Origin: Bacillus sp. EB01
GTDB taxonomy: Bacteria > Bacillota > Bacilli > Bacillales > Cytobacillaceae
Direction of reading: 5' to 3'
Length of the DNA: 64,000 nucleotides
Assembly: GCF_000613125.1 (NCBI RefSeq)
Contig: NZ_HG964497.1
Span: forward strand, 3,960,372-4,024,371
The notes under the pieces were generated by a model. That model had not been told where the DNA came from. It made no database searches and was given only the letters and a program-made list of their open reading frames with translations. Of the stretch, positions 18,752 to 28,075 are shown piece after piece. The position numbers and the translations under genes were made by a program. The first letter of the stretch is position 1, and each line of letters begins with the position of its first letter.

Positions 18752-19503
18752 TGAATAAGCGCCTCCTGTTCCCCTTTTTGGAGATCAATCAGTTCATTCA
18801 ACTTTTTCATTGCTTTTCCAAGCCCGCCAACTTCATCAATCAAGCCTGTTGCAACTGCGTCTCCGCCAATTACGTTTGTGCCGATATCCCGTGTCAGATT
18901 TCCTTTCGCGAACATCAGGTCTTTGAAGGTTTCCTCAGCAATTTTTGAGTGGCTAGTCACAAACCTCACCACTCGTTCCTGCATTTTGTCCATATATTCA
19001 AATGTTTGCGGGACACCTATGACAAGGCCGGTCAGCCTGATCGGATGAATGGTCATGGTTGCTGTCTCGGCAATAAAACTATAATCACAAGACACAGCTA
19101 TCGGTACACCTATCGAATGCCCTCCCCCAAGTACAATTGAAACAGTCGGTTTTGACAGTGAGGCAAGCATCTCGGAAATGGCCAGGCCGGCTTCGACATC
19201 GCCTCCGACTGTATTCAAAATGACAAGCAACCCTTCAATTTTCGGGTTTTGCTCAATTGCAACAAGCTGAGGGATAATATGCTCATATTTTGTGGTTTTA
19301 TTTTGCGGGGGCAATGCAAGGTGCCCCTCGATTTGGCCTATAATTGTCATGCAATGAATCCTCGAATCATTGGACATCTGAGGAACATTTGTGGCTCCCA
19401 GTTGCTGAATTTTTTCTATGAGTGCCGATGCAGGTTTTTCCTCGCGTACCGGGTTTGCTTCCTCATCCCCACTCATCCTTCCTGGTAATACATGTTCATC
19501 CAT
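18748..19503 (-). CDS. tepA: ClpP-like translocation-enhancing protease TepA
   Basis: A 251-residue ClpP-fold serine protease. The nucleophile is Ser130 in LGGGHSIG and the His is probably His153 in TATMTIHP, in the usual ClpP order. An N-terminal extension of about 45 polar residues precedes the fold. In B. subtilis TepA was linked to protein export and to degradation of spore proteins. The ATG follows GAGAATCTGC weakly; no better internal start is obvious. It is coupled to ylzJ. Confidence 0.9.
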   Translation of the reverse strand: MDEHVLPGRMSGDEEANPVREEKPASALIEKIQQLGATNVPQMSNDSRIHCMTIIGQIEGHLALPPQNKTTKYEHIIPQLVAIEQNPKIEGLLVILNTVGGDVEAGLAISEMLASLSKPTVSIVLGGGHSIGVPIAVSCDYSFIAETATMTIHPIRLTGLVIGVPQTFEYMDKMQERVVRFVTSHSKIAEETFKDLMFAKGNLTRDIGTNVIGGDAVATGLIDEVGGLGKAMKKLNELIDLQKGEQEALIQ

Positions 19504-19666
19504 TTGCAGATTCTCCCTTCTCTCATATAGAACTAGTATTAAACTACAGGAACAAAAACATGCCGTTTAAGAGAAATTCGTCGGGAATTAACAAATGGGT
19601 GACTGGCAAAGGACTAAAGGAGGCGTAAAGTTTGCTGGGGGGATTGGCGCGACAGCTAAATATATG

Positions 19667-19696
19667 AAAAAAGAACACCGGTTTCCCGGTGTTCTT
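19667..19696 (-). terminator. Intrinsic terminator of rnjB
   Basis: AAGAACACCGG-gaaa-CCGGTGTTCTT, an 11-bp perfect stem, followed by a T run on the minus strand. It lies just beyond the rnjB stop. Confidence 0.93.
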
Positions 19697-19703
19697 TTGA
19701 AAA

Positions 19704-21371
19704 TTAAGCCTCCATGATGATTGGCAAAATCATCGGTCGGCGTTTTGTTTTTTCATATAGGTACTTGTTTAGGTCGTCCCTCATATCCTGCTTTAGACTT
19801 GTCCAGTCAAAGAAGTCTTTGGAAATTTTCTTCTCGACAATTTCCCTAACAAGTTTGGCTGATTCCTCCATTAGCTTTTCGGATTCCCGCACATACACGA
19901 ACCCTCTCGAGATAATTTCAGGCCCCGCCAGGATTTTTCTTTCTTTTCTTGAAAGCGTAACAACAACGATCAATGTTCCATCCTGGGAAAGAAGCCTGCG
20001 GTCACGAAGAACAATATTGCCAACATCGCCGACACCTATTCCATCAATCAGTACATTGCCTGATGGTACTTTACCACCTGGCACGAATTGGCCTTCTTTT
20101 ACCTCAACAATTTCACCAATATCAGGAAGATAAATGCTCTCTCGTGAGAGCCCGCACTCCCGGGCAACCTTTTCATGGGCTTTCAGCATACGGAACTCAC
20201 CGTGCACAGGAATGAAAAGTTTTGGCTTCATGAGATTAATCATAAACTTCAACTCTTCCTGGCTGCCGTGGCTCGATACGTGGATCAGCTTCTTATTGGA
20301 TACAACATTTGCTCCGGCCCGAAGAAGCATATCAACTGTCTTGGCTAGGAAAAGTTCGCTTCCCCTAAGTGTAGTCGCCGCGATGATAACTGTATCGCCT
20401 TCTTTGATATTGATAAGCTTATGTGACTTGCGAGCCATTTTCTGCAGACCTTCTAATGGCTCTCCTTGTGAGCCTGTCATTAGAATGACAATCTTGTTGT
20501 CCGGATAGTCGGAAATTTCCGATAGTTGGATAATCAAATCATCCGCTATCTCCAGATAACCAAGGTCAACTGCGATGTGATAAATACGTTCCAAGCTTTT
20601 TCCTACAACGGCAACCTTCCTGCCGGTTCTAGTTGCAGCATCGAAAATATGCTGGATCCGGTTAATATCAGAAGCAAAACAAGCTGCAATAAGGCGTCCC
20701 GGTGCACTATAGAATGTATCGCACATTTCCCTTGCAACTTTAGATTCCGAAGTTGTGTAACCTGGTTTCTCAGCTTCGGTACTGTCGGAAAGAAGGCACA
20801 GTACGCCCCGTTCACCAATTTCAGCCATCTTGCCGATTTCAGGCTTGTACATCCTGGTTGCGCCCTGATCAAACTTAAAATCACCCGTGTACACGACAGC
20901 TCCTTCCGTCGTGTTGACACAAATTCCAACCGAGCCAGGGATACTATGGTTCGTGTTAAAAAAAGATACCGTCACACTTCCCATATCGACTACCGAGTCC
21001 GAATCAATTTCGATGAAGTCAGTTTTTCCCCTGTATTCCTGTTCCTTCAGCTTCGCATTTGCAAGTGCTAATGTCAGCTCTGTCCCGTAAACAGGAACAT
21101 TGATTTGCTTAAGGATATAGGATAATGCCCCGATATGGTCCTCATGGCCATGTGTCAGGAAAATAGCCTTTACCCTGTCTTTATTATCAATCAAGTAGGA
21201 TATATCCGGGATGACGATATCAATGCCAAGCATTTCATCCTCAGGGAACATGAGGCCCGCATCGAGCACAAAAATATCCCTGTCCACTTCACACAGGAAC
21301 ATATTCTTCCCGATTTCTCCGACACCGCCAAGAGCGATGATCTTGATTGATTTATTCTTTTTCTTTCGCAA
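19704..21371 (-). CDS. rnjB: Ribonuclease J2-type exo/endoribonuclease
   Basis: A metallo-beta-lactamase/beta-CASP ribonuclease of 555 residues, exactly the length of B. subtilis RNase J2, in the tepA-rnjB-dapA position typical of J2. The metal motif is intact, HGHEDHIG at residues 74-81; the J2 of B. subtilis has a degenerate version (HGHDEN) there. The start is TTG at 21371 with AGGAGG nine bases upstream; the open frame continues 39 codons further but has no coding look. Ends in KRRPMILPIIMEA, typical for RNase J. It is monocistronic, with a strong terminator. Confidence 0.93.
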   Translation of the reverse strand: MRKKKNKSIKIIALGGVGEIGKNMFLCEVDRDIFVLDAGLMFPEDEMLGIDIVIPDISYLIDNKDRVKAIFLTHGHEDHIGALSYILKQINVPVYGTELTLALANAKLKEQEYRGKTDFIEIDSDSVVDMGSVTVSFFNTNHSIPGSVGICVNTTEGAVVYTGDFKFDQGATRMYKPEIGKMAEIGERGVLCLLSDSTEAEKPGYTTSESKVAREMCDTFYSAPGRLIAACFASDINRIQHIFDAATRTGRKVAVVGKSLERIYHIAVDLGYLEIADDLIIQLSEISDYPDNKIVILMTGSQGEPLEGLQKMARKSHKLINIKEGDTVIIAATTLRGSELFLAKTVDMLLRAGANVVSNKKLIHVSSHGSQEELKFMINLMKPKLFIPVHGEFRMLKAHEKVARECGLSRESIYLPDIGEIVEVKEGQFVPGGKVPSGNVLIDGIGVGDVGNIVLRDRRLLSQDGTLIVVVTLSRKERKILAGPEIISRGFVYVRESEKLMEESAKLVREIVEKKISKDFFDWTSLKQDMRDDLNKYLYEKTKRRPMILPIIMEA

Positions 21372-22033
21372 TTTCTGTTTCCTCCTATGGTGATTTGCCG
21401 ACCTTAGATCAGTTACTCCCATTATACTTGAAGTCTGAAATTCATTACAACCATATTCACCTGCCCGCGGCTCATTAAGATTAGTCATGGTTTTTTAAAA
21501 CGTTGATTTACACCTCTGCGAAGTCAAGTGAACGAGAATAATCATCGTGGGTACTCTGGAGAATTTCCAAGAATGATTTCACAGAAGAAGTGGTTGTTTG
21601 CGAGGTTAGAGGCGTTCTTTGATTGTTACGAGAACGTTTTTTTGCTGGCCTCGATGGGGTTCGCCAATTTAAGCTGTTGGGGGCAATAAGTATTTTTGGC
21701 AACAATACCGGTCTCCGCCTTGGAAAGGTATCAAATACATTTTGTTGCTGGCGGATCGGCAAATATGCGTCAAAAGCAATTTCTGGTACACCTCGATGCT
21801 GCAGGATCAGCAAAGTGTTCTTGAAAAGAAGTATGAAGTACAACCTGAAACAGTTGAAAAAGTGTCTTGTCCTGGAATTGCCGGGTCTCGCTATACCTTA
21901 TTCCCGATTTTCCCACGCCTTTCAATATCTTAGGTTCTTTGCGAAAAATCCGCATTTTCGTCCGTGCTTCCTATAAATCGATATAAAAATTATATCTATA
22001 TAGTTTAAACTTAAGTTTTTCTGTAATTTCCGC
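21372..22033 (-). other. Gene-free stretch upstream of rnjB
   Basis: No reading frame here looks like a gene. Short open frames occur on both strands (for example 21508-21843 minus), without ribosome-binding sites or a recognisable family. One plus frame looks protein-like over short pieces but is broken by stops. The rnjB promoter must lie in this area, but I could not fix a convincing pair of hexamers. It may hold a decayed gene. Confidence 0.4.
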
Positions 22034-22356
22034 TTCAGGCACTTCGCTTTCCTCGGGCGGCCTGGGAGCCTGTCTAGCTGCGGCTCCTAGCTCCTCGAGG
22101 TCGCTTCGGTCCCTCAGCTGAAGTCAAAGAACGACTTCTGCTTCAGGCCCTCCAGCGCTTGTCGGAGCTGGGCAGTCGCCTCGCTTTTCTATCTCCTCGT
22201 CGCTTTGCTCCTGCGGGGTCTCCCACTGACCTTTTCTCCCGTAGGACGTTGAATAATCCTCCCCGAAAAAGCACCGCAGGAGAAAATGCGTTTTTTGCAT
22301 TTTCGAACGAGTCTTCGTGCCTTCCGCTTCAATTAATACATTGCCTATGCTTCTGA
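22034..22356. repeat. Composite Bacillaceae intergenic repeat
   Basis: A GC-rich, hairpin-rich 320-bp block that differs in composition from its surroundings. An outer element runs from CACTTCGCTTTCC to CCTTCCGCTTCAAT. It appears to be split by an inner element (about 22070-22190) containing CTAGCTCCTCGAGGTCGC and CCCTCCAGCGCTTGTCGG. From general knowledge, both types are common between genes in Bacillaceae genomes. No coding capacity was found. Confidence 0.6.
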
Positions 22357-22392
22357 GATTCTTTAGTTGAACTTATAGATTCCATTTCACAT

Positions 22393-22442
22393 AAAAAAGC
22401 TGCCCGGTTAGGTCGATTTTCAAGGACCTGACAGGACAGCTT
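22393..22442 (-). terminator. Intrinsic terminator of the asd-dapG-dapA operon
   Basis: An interrupted stem closed by AAGCTG and CAGCTT, with an inner AGGTC/GACCT helix, followed by six T residues on the minus strand, about 20 bp past the dapA stop. Confidence 0.85.
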
Positions 22443-22463
22443 TTCGTAAATTTGTTTAGAGCA

Positions 22464-23345
22464 TTATAACGGCTGATGGATACCCAATAGCCCCGAAAGA
22501 ACTACTCTTTCCTCAGCGTTTAGAGGAACGAGCGGAAGCCTTACCGATCCAACATCCAGCCCTTTCAGTTGAAGGGCAGTCTTAACCGGTGCTGGGTTAG
22601 GAGCTGCAAACAATCCAATCATTAGTGGAAGAAGCTGTTGATGGAGTTCTGCGGCCCGTTTTGTATCATTCGCTAAAAAGGCTTGAACCATTTCCTGCAT
22701 TTCATTGCCTATAATATGGGACGCAACCGAAATAACTCCACTTCCCCCAATTGCAAGTACAGGCAGCGCAAGGCCGTCATCGCCGCTATACAGATAGAAA
22801 TCATCACGTGTAGCGGAAATAATTTTTGTCATTGCATTCAAATCACCACTTGCTTCCTTAACCGCAAAGATATTCGGGATCTCGGACAAGCGAATGATTG
22901 TCTCAGGAGCGATATTAATGGAAGTGCGGCCCGGAATATTATAAATCATAACTGGAAGAGCTGTGTTTTCAGCTATAGCTTTGAAATGCTGGTAAAGGCC
23001 TTCTTGGTTCGGTTTGTTATAATACGGGGCAACTGCCATGATGCCGTCGACACCGGCCTGTTCTGCTTTTTTTGTCATTTCAATGGATTGGTAGGTATTG
23101 TTGCTGCCAGTCCCGGCTATAACAGGAACACGTCCTGCTACAGTTTTTACAGTATGTGCGAATAAAGCCAGCTTTTCTTCCTTGGACAAGGTTGGCGACT
23201 CGCCGGTTGTTCCGGAAATGACAAGCGAATCGGTCCCATTTTCAATCAGATGATTGATTAGCTGGGTTGTTTTTGGAAAATCTATATGCCCTTTTTTATC
23301 AAAGGGCGTTACCATTGCGGTTGAAACTCGGCCTAAATTGATCAT
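22464..23345 (-). CDS. dapA: 4-hydroxy-tetrahydrodipicolinate synthase
   Basis: DapA condenses pyruvate with aspartate semialdehyde, the branch step to lysine, diaminopimelate and dipicolinate. The 293-residue TIM-barrel enzyme shows GTTGES at 45-50, Tyr135 in the YNIPGRTS motif and the Schiff-base Lys163 in FAVKEASGD. The ATG follows ACAGGTG. It is the last gene after asd and dapG and is followed by a terminator. In spore formers its product also feeds the DpaAB dipicolinate synthase encoded upstream. Confidence 0.97.
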   Translation of the reverse strand: MINLGRVSTAMVTPFDKKGHIDFPKTTQLINHLIENGTDSLVISGTTGESPTLSKEEKLALFAHTVKTVAGRVPVIAGTGSNNTYQSIEMTKKAEQAGVDGIMAVAPYYNKPNQEGLYQHFKAIAENTALPVMIYNIPGRTSINIAPETIIRLSEIPNIFAVKEASGDLNAMTKIISATRDDFYLYSGDDGLALPVLAIGGSGVISVASHIIGNEMQEMVQAFLANDTKRAAELHQQLLPLMIGLFAAPNPAPVKTALQLKGLDVGSVRLPLVPLNAEERVVLSGLLGIHQPL

Positions 23346-23442
23346 TTGCCCATTTCACCTGTCCTTTTTTATTAGTTTGGCAGGCTCGGTACCTGCCTGG
23401 CTAAGGATACTAGCCTTTTATACAAGGCCAGACAGGCACTGT

Positions 23443-24690
23443 TTAAAATATGCCCGGATGTTCATATTCAGTATGCTCATTTTCAAGTCCAAAAGCATCA
23501 TGGAGTGCGTTTACAGCCTTTACTAAGTCATCCTGCTTGACGAGCACCCAAATTGTGGTATGGCTGTCTGCGGATTGAAGAATCCTGATGCCTTTTCCTG
23601 TCAATGCTGTCACAATTTTTGCGGTTACACCCGGTACGCCTGCCATGCCTGCACCGACTACGGAAACCTTTGCGCAGCCACGTTCGACAATTGGCTCATG
23701 GCCAATTGAATTAAGCACTTCGATTGCCTTGCCGGCAGAATCCTCAGACACAGTATATACGACCCCTACCGGCGATATGTTAATAAAATCCACCGAAATA
23801 CGCTCATTTGCCATTGCCTTGAAAACCTCGGCCTGGAGATTGTATTGGTCCTTTTTCGCATTTACCCTAATTTGCGTAACATGCGGGACATGGGCAATAC
23901 CCGTAACGGGACGCTCTTTTATATCAGCTCCCGCCACTGAACGAACTTGGCCAGTTACAAGTGTCCCTAGGCCATCAGAATAAGTCGATCGAATCCGCAT
24001 AGGGACTTTTGCCTGCATGGCTATCTCAACTGCTCGCGGATGGATGACCTTTGCACCCTGATAAGCCATATTGCAAACCTCTGTGTAAGTTACCACAGGC
24101 AATGGCCTCGCATGCTTGGCAATCCTTGGGTCTGCGGTCATGATACCTTCTACATCGGTAAAAATATCTATCCATTCTGCATTCAGAGCGGCACCTAATG
24201 CGGCTGCGGACGTATCACTGCCGCCCCTGCCGATGGTCGTTACATCGCCATTTTCTGCTGCGCCCTGAAAGCCTGCTACTACTGCGACATCTGCATCCTG
24301 AAGTTCTTCCATTAGCCTTTCGCAGTTCATCTCAATTATTTTTGCATTTGTATGATCATCGTTTGTCCGGAAGCCGGCCTGTGCGCCATTTAAGGCAACT
24401 GCATTAATCCCTGAATCGAGGAGCATTGAAGTAAAAACAATGCTTGAAATTACTTCCCCACAGGCAAGGAGCATATCGACCTCGCGGCGGCTCATTTTAC
24501 CAAGATTCTCGCCGGCCAGGGACAATAACGTGTCCGTTGCATATGGCTCCCCTTTTCGGCCCATTGCCGATACGACAACAACGACTTTATAGCCTTCAGA
24601 GAGGGCTTTCTCTATATGTTTCTTGGCTTGAAGCCTATTTTCTTCATTTCTGACGGAGGTACCGCCAAACTTCTGTACAATTACTTTCAT
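23443..24690 (-). CDS. dapG: Aspartokinase I
   Basis: DapG phosphorylates aspartate, the first step of the aspartate family. The 415-residue protein has the kinase motif KFGGTSV at 7-13, a TTIGRGGSDTSA segment in the nucleotide-binding region, and two C-terminal ACT domains (about residues 265-400) that bind the effector. In B. subtilis the DapG isozyme is inhibited by diaminopimelate and sits in this dpaA-dpaB-asd-dapG-dapA cluster, which supports that isozyme here. No lysine riboswitch is present, consistent with it not being LysC. The start follows a GGGGTG site. Confidence 0.95.
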   Translation of the reverse strand: MKVIVQKFGGTSVRNEENRLQAKKHIEKALSEGYKVVVVVSAMGRKGEPYATDTLLSLAGENLGKMSRREVDMLLACGEVISSIVFTSMLLDSGINAVALNGAQAGFRTNDDHTNAKIIEMNCERLMEELQDADVAVVAGFQGAAENGDVTTIGRGGSDTSAAALGAALNAEWIDIFTDVEGIMTADPRIAKHARPLPVVTYTEVCNMAYQGAKVIHPRAVEIAMQAKVPMRIRSTYSDGLGTLVTGQVRSVAGADIKERPVTGIAHVPHVTQIRVNAKKDQYNLQAEVFKAMANERISVDFINISPVGVVYTVSEDSAGKAIEVLNSIGHEPIVERGCAKVSVVGAGMAGVPGVTAKIVTALTGKGIRILQSADSHTTIWVLVKQDDLVKAVNALHDAFGLENEHTEYEHPGIF

Positions 24691-24715
24691 TCCTGCACCC
24701 CAAAAATGATATGAA

Positions 24716-25771
24716 TTATTTCGCTTTTACGACTCCCAGCCTGATTAAGCTTTCTGCAATCTGGACAGAATTCCAGGCAGCGCCTTTCAGCAAGTTATCT
24801 GATACAACCCACATATGGAAGCCATTATCGCTGTCAAGATCTTTGCGGACCCTGCCGACGAAGACATCATTTTTGCCAACACAATCAGCAGGCATTGGGT
24901 AGATTTGGTTCGCAGGGTCATCCTGGAGGACCACTCCTGGTGCATCACTCAATAATTCCCTGATTTCTGCAGCGGTAACCCCTTCAGACTCAATTTCAAA
25001 ATAAACCGATTCTGAATGGCCTACTTCTACTGGAAGCCTGACGCATGTTGCCGCAACCTGAAGGCTTGTATCATGCATTATTTTCTTCGTTTCATTTATC
25101 ATTTTCAATTCTTCAAATGTAAACCCGTTATCTTCAAATTTATCAATTTGCGGAATGGCGTTGAACGCGATTTGATAGTGCTTATCACTTGCCTTGACAG
25201 GAAGTACTTTAGGTTCAAAGTCCTTGCCTTCAATGATTGCCTTTGTCTCTTCCCTTAATTCTTCTATAGCAGCAGCCCCGGCACCTGAAACGGCCTGATA
25301 GGTAGAAACAATGATTTTTTTAAGTCCGAACTTTTTGCGGATAGGTTCCAGTGCAACAACCATCTGGATTGTCGAGCAATTCGGATTAGCAATGATTCCT
25401 TTGTGTGTATGGACATCCTCTTCATTAACTTCAGGAACAACGAGCGGCACCTCAAGATCCATCCTGAATGCACTCGTATTATCAATTACCACTGCCCCGC
25501 GCTTAGCTGCTTCCGGAGCCAATTCCTTTGATACGCTGCCACCTGCACTGAATAAAGCAATGTCTATCCCTTCAAAGCTTTCCGGCTTTGCTTCCTGGAC
25601 TGTATGCTCCACATCATTAACAGTTATTTTTTTGCCTGCAGACCTGGATGATGAAAGCAGGACAAGTTTTTTTATCGGGAAGTCCCTCTTTACTAGCGTC
25701 TCAATCATTTGCTGGCCAACTGCGCCTGTTGCGCCTACGACAGCAACTGTAAATCCATTTTGTCCATTCAT
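24716..25771 (-). CDS. asd: Aspartate-semialdehyde dehydrogenase
   Basis: Asd reduces aspartyl phosphate to the semialdehyde with NADPH. The 351-residue protein has the cofactor motif GATGAVGQ at 13-20, the catalytic Cys132 in NPNCST, and the His motif in LPVEVGHSES. It ends 25 bp before dapG, so the pair is co-transcribed. A terminator after dpaB separates it from the dipicolinate genes, so it may have an additional vegetative promoter in the 195-bp gap; no clear hexamers were found there. Confidence 0.97.
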   Translation of the reverse strand: MNGQNGFTVAVVGATGAVGQQMIETLVKRDFPIKKLVLLSSSRSAGKKITVNDVEHTVQEAKPESFEGIDIALFSAGGSVSKELAPEAAKRGAVVIDNTSAFRMDLEVPLVVPEVNEEDVHTHKGIIANPNCSTIQMVVALEPIRKKFGLKKIIVSTYQAVSGAGAAAIEELREETKAIIEGKDFEPKVLPVKASDKHYQIAFNAIPQIDKFEDNGFTFEELKMINETKKIMHDTSLQVAATCVRLPVEVGHSESVYFEIESEGVTAAEIRELLSDAPGVVLQDDPANQIYPMPADCVGKNDVFVGRVRKDLDSDNGFHMWVVSDNLLKGAAWNSVQIAESLIRLGVVKAK

Positions 25772-25862
25772 ACTTACCGAAGACTCCTTCCGTCAAAACA
25801 TATCTTGATATATTATTCCATCTGGGAATGTTCATTGGGATATTTCATCCCTCCCATATGTA

Positions 25863-25890
25863 TAAAAGAGCAGCGGGCAAAAGCCCGCTG
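25863..25890 (-). terminator. Intrinsic terminator of dpaA-dpaB
   Basis: CAGCGGGC-tttt-GCCCGCTG stem followed by CTCTTTTATA on the minus strand. It separates the sporulation-specific dpaAB from vegetative asd-dapG-dapA. Confidence 0.85.
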
Positions 25891-25966
25891 ATGCTTTTCT
25901 ACATTTTAACACATTCCCTTGCTAATGAAAGACTTAAAAGCTATTTGCTTTCGCAAAAAACATTTT

Positions 25967-26560
25967 TCAGTCAAGATATCTTTCTACAAGGACTGGCTGG
26001 AGCTGTTTACCATCAAGCGCTGCCTCAACAGTCTCTTTTAATTGCGCCATTCTTGCGACCATTGAGTTTGGTTTGTTAACAGGATCATCCTGGCCAAACG
26101 GTATGAAGAATATATGTTTAGATGACATTAGCCTCATTAGATTGACGCCATTCAAACCAAGGGCATCATTCGTCGATATTCCGAGAATGATTGGTTTTTG
26201 GTTTCTAAGCGTAGCTTTTGCCGCCATAAGGACAGGAGAATCATTGATTGCATTGGCGAATTTGCTCATGGAGACACCGGTCATAGGTGCGATGACCATG
26301 CAGTCCAGCGGGTATTTTGGCCCTAGAGGTTCAGCCTTAACAATTGAATCGATTGCTTCATTTCCTGTTACCTGAACGATTTTTTCTATCCAGTCCTCAC
26401 CTTTGCCAAACCGGGTGTCTGTGTTTTTTACGGTAAATGTAACTATCGGAATGACTTCAGCACCTTCTTTGACTAGTTTTTCTATTTCCGGGAACACCTC
26501 GTCATACGTACAGTGAGAACCAGTAAGGCCAAAGCCAATTCTCTTACCTTTCAATTTCAT
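25967..26560 (-). CDS. dpaB: Dipicolinate synthase subunit B
   Basis: DpaB (SpoVFB) is the flavoprotein-like small subunit of dipicolinate synthase, which makes the spore-core chelator dipicolinic acid in the mother cell. The 197-residue protein shows the flavoprotein fold motif KRIGFGLTGSHCTYDEV at the start and MVIAPMTGVSMSKFANA in the middle. Its start overlaps the end of dpaA by four bases, so the subunits are made together. Confidence 0.96.
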   Translation of the reverse strand: MKLKGKRIGFGLTGSHCTYDEVFPEIEKLVKEGAEVIPIVTFTVKNTDTRFGKGEDWIEKIVQVTGNEAIDSIVKAEPLGPKYPLDCMVIAPMTGVSMSKFANAINDSPVLMAAKATLRNQKPIILGISTNDALGLNGVNLMRLMSSKHIFFIPFGQDDPVNKPNSMVARMAQLKETVEAALDGKQLQPVLVERYLD

Positions 26561-27459
26561 GTTGCTTTCCCCTTTCGATTCTGTAAGTCACCCTGGAGGA
26601 GCTGCGAGAGTACGTTCGCTAATATTTGTCCAGCCGTCTTTGGTGCGACTATGCCTGGAAGGCCCGGAGCAAGCATTGCTTTAATCCCGCGCTTTTCAGC
26701 GTAGCGGAAATCTGTGCCACCTGGTTTTGATGCAAGGTCAATAATCAAGGTATGTGAGGCCATTTTAGAAATAACCGAAGCACTGACAATCTGGTGAGGA
26801 ATTGTGTTAATAACGATGTCGGCATCTCGAATTTCTTTTTCTATTTCCGAAAGGTGAAAAGGAATGAGGCCCATCTCAGTAATCCGAGCAAGATGCTCGG
26901 ACTTCCTCGCGCCTGTCTTCACTTTTGCACCAAGTACATGAAATGTCCTCGCTACACTCATACCGGTACGCCCAAAACCAAGCACGACAACATTTGAGCC
27001 ATGGATAGTAAAATCTGTATGCTGGATGGCCATCATGATGGTACCTTCAACTGTAGGTATCGAATTGTATATAGCCACGTCATCCCGTTCAAACAAAAGA
27101 ACAAGGCGCCGTTTTGCTTTTTTAATAATTCCTGTTAAGTAACCATTTGTTATCCCCGAGTATATCGTGCATGTTTCAGGCGTTTTAGCCAGGATTTCTT
27201 CGGTCAGGACAACCTGTTCATTTGAGAAAATAGTTTCAACCTGCCCATCCATGCTCGTTCCCGATACAGGCAAAATAAGAGCATCGACGGCTGAAAAATC
27301 GGCTTCACCTATTTTTTCTTTTTGCGCTCCAGTAAAGGCATGGTCCAATTGTTCAAACCCGACTAGTAGTAATTTAGCATCCAGTTCCGTTAGTTTCCTG
27401 ATGATTTCCAACTGCCTGGCATCGCCGCCAATAATGGCTATCTGCATCCCTGTCAGCAT
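26557..27459 (-). CDS. dpaA: Dipicolinate synthase subunit A
   Basis: DpaA (SpoVFA) oxidises the DapA product to dipicolinate together with DpaB. The product is 300 residues from the ATG at 27459 (MLTGMQIAIIGGDARQ). A GTG lies four codons earlier, but GAAGGTG is correctly placed only for this ATG, and the B. subtilis protein also begins MLTG. A Rossmann motif VVLGFGRTGMS lies in the middle, with a C-terminal LAPGLPGIVAPKTAGQ. Transcription by sigma-K is known for the family; I see only a weak candidate (GGGCATAGAAT) upstream. Confidence 0.96.
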   Translation of the reverse strand: MLTGMQIAIIGGDARQLEIIRKLTELDAKLLLVGFEQLDHAFTGAQKEKIGEADFSAVDALILPVSGTSMDGQVETIFSNEQVVLTEEILAKTPETCTIYSGITNGYLTGIIKKAKRRLVLLFERDDVAIYNSIPTVEGTIMMAIQHTDFTIHGSNVVVLGFGRTGMSVARTFHVLGAKVKTGARKSEHLARITEMGLIPFHLSEIEKEIRDADIVINTIPHQIVSASVISKMASHTLIIDLASKPGGTDFRYAEKRGIKAMLAPGLPGIVAPKTAGQILANVLSQLLQGDLQNRKGKAT

Positions 27460-27598
27460 GAAACACTTCACCTTCTTTGTTTACAGATTCCTATTCAATT
27501 CTATGCCCAATGCAGGCTACTTGACATTTTATGTTGATGGGTTGAAATGGGTGAAAATAAACCATGCCATACATAACGGAATTGGCCTTTAAAACATT

Positions 27599-27624
27599 AA
27601 AAGCCTCCGCTTGTTTGCGGAGGC
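27599..27624 (-). terminator. Intrinsic terminator of ymxH
   Basis: GCCTCCGC and GCGGAGGC form a perfect 8-bp stem followed by TTTTAAT on the minus strand. Confidence 0.85.
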
Positions 27625-27649
27625 CATCATTTCTTTTTTATTTGTATGC

Positions 27650-27898
27650 CTAATCTTCTTCACGTCCTGGGATATCTATTATAATCATATCGGCACCAAT
27701 CTTTTTAATATGCTTCCATTGAACACGCACTTCCTCACCCTGTTTCCGGAAACCAAACCATTTTAATGATGGGATAAGCAACGCCTGAATCTGTCCCGTC
27801 TGCTCATTAATTTCAAGATCCGTCTGCCCGAGGACTCCCAGCCTCTCCGCCTTTTTGATGTCCACTATTTCCTTGCCGCTTAATTCGCTTAGCCTCAT
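27650..27898 (-). CDS. ymxH: YlmC/YmxH family PRC-barrel sporulation protein
   Basis: An 82-residue protein with a PRC-barrel-like fold (MRLSELSGKEIVDIKKAERLG), the YlmC/YmxH family found in spore formers. It lies between mlpA and dpaA in B. subtilis too. Its role is not established. The ATG follows AGGGGGATTAAG. Here the gene directly upstream is a decayed IS-interrupted gene instead of mlpA. Confidence 0.9.
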   Translation of the reverse strand: MRLSELSGKEIVDIKKAERLGVLGQTDLEINEQTGQIQALLIPSLKWFGFRKQGEEVRVQWKHIKKIGADMIIIDIPGREED

Positions 27899-28075
27899 GC
27901 CCTTAATCCCCCTGTCAGTCCTTTTTATTAGTTTATAGGGTTTTAAAGCAAATAGACTATTTTTCGGAAAACAAGCTATTGATATAGCACTTAATTCCTT
28001 ACTGACGAATGGATGATGACTTTATAAAACAACAAAGGGTTTGTGGAATTTAGTAATTGCTCCTGTCACCCCTAT

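Noticed and set aside
21372-21488. Longer N-terminus of rnjB starting at ATG 21488
   Set aside because: The TTG at 21371 has AGGAGG at good spacing and gives the exact family length of 555; the extra 39 codons have no homology pattern.
21508-21843. A 111-codon minus-strand frame upstream of rnjB
   Set aside because: No ribosome-binding site, no recognisable family, and a composition (RRRPVLLP, RPAKKRSRNN) unlike its neighbours; kept only as an unexplained region.
24691-24715. A lysine riboswitch in front of the aspartokinase gene
   Set aside because: Only 25 bp separate asd and dapG, and no such motif is upstream of asd; this fits the DapG isozyme and not LysC.
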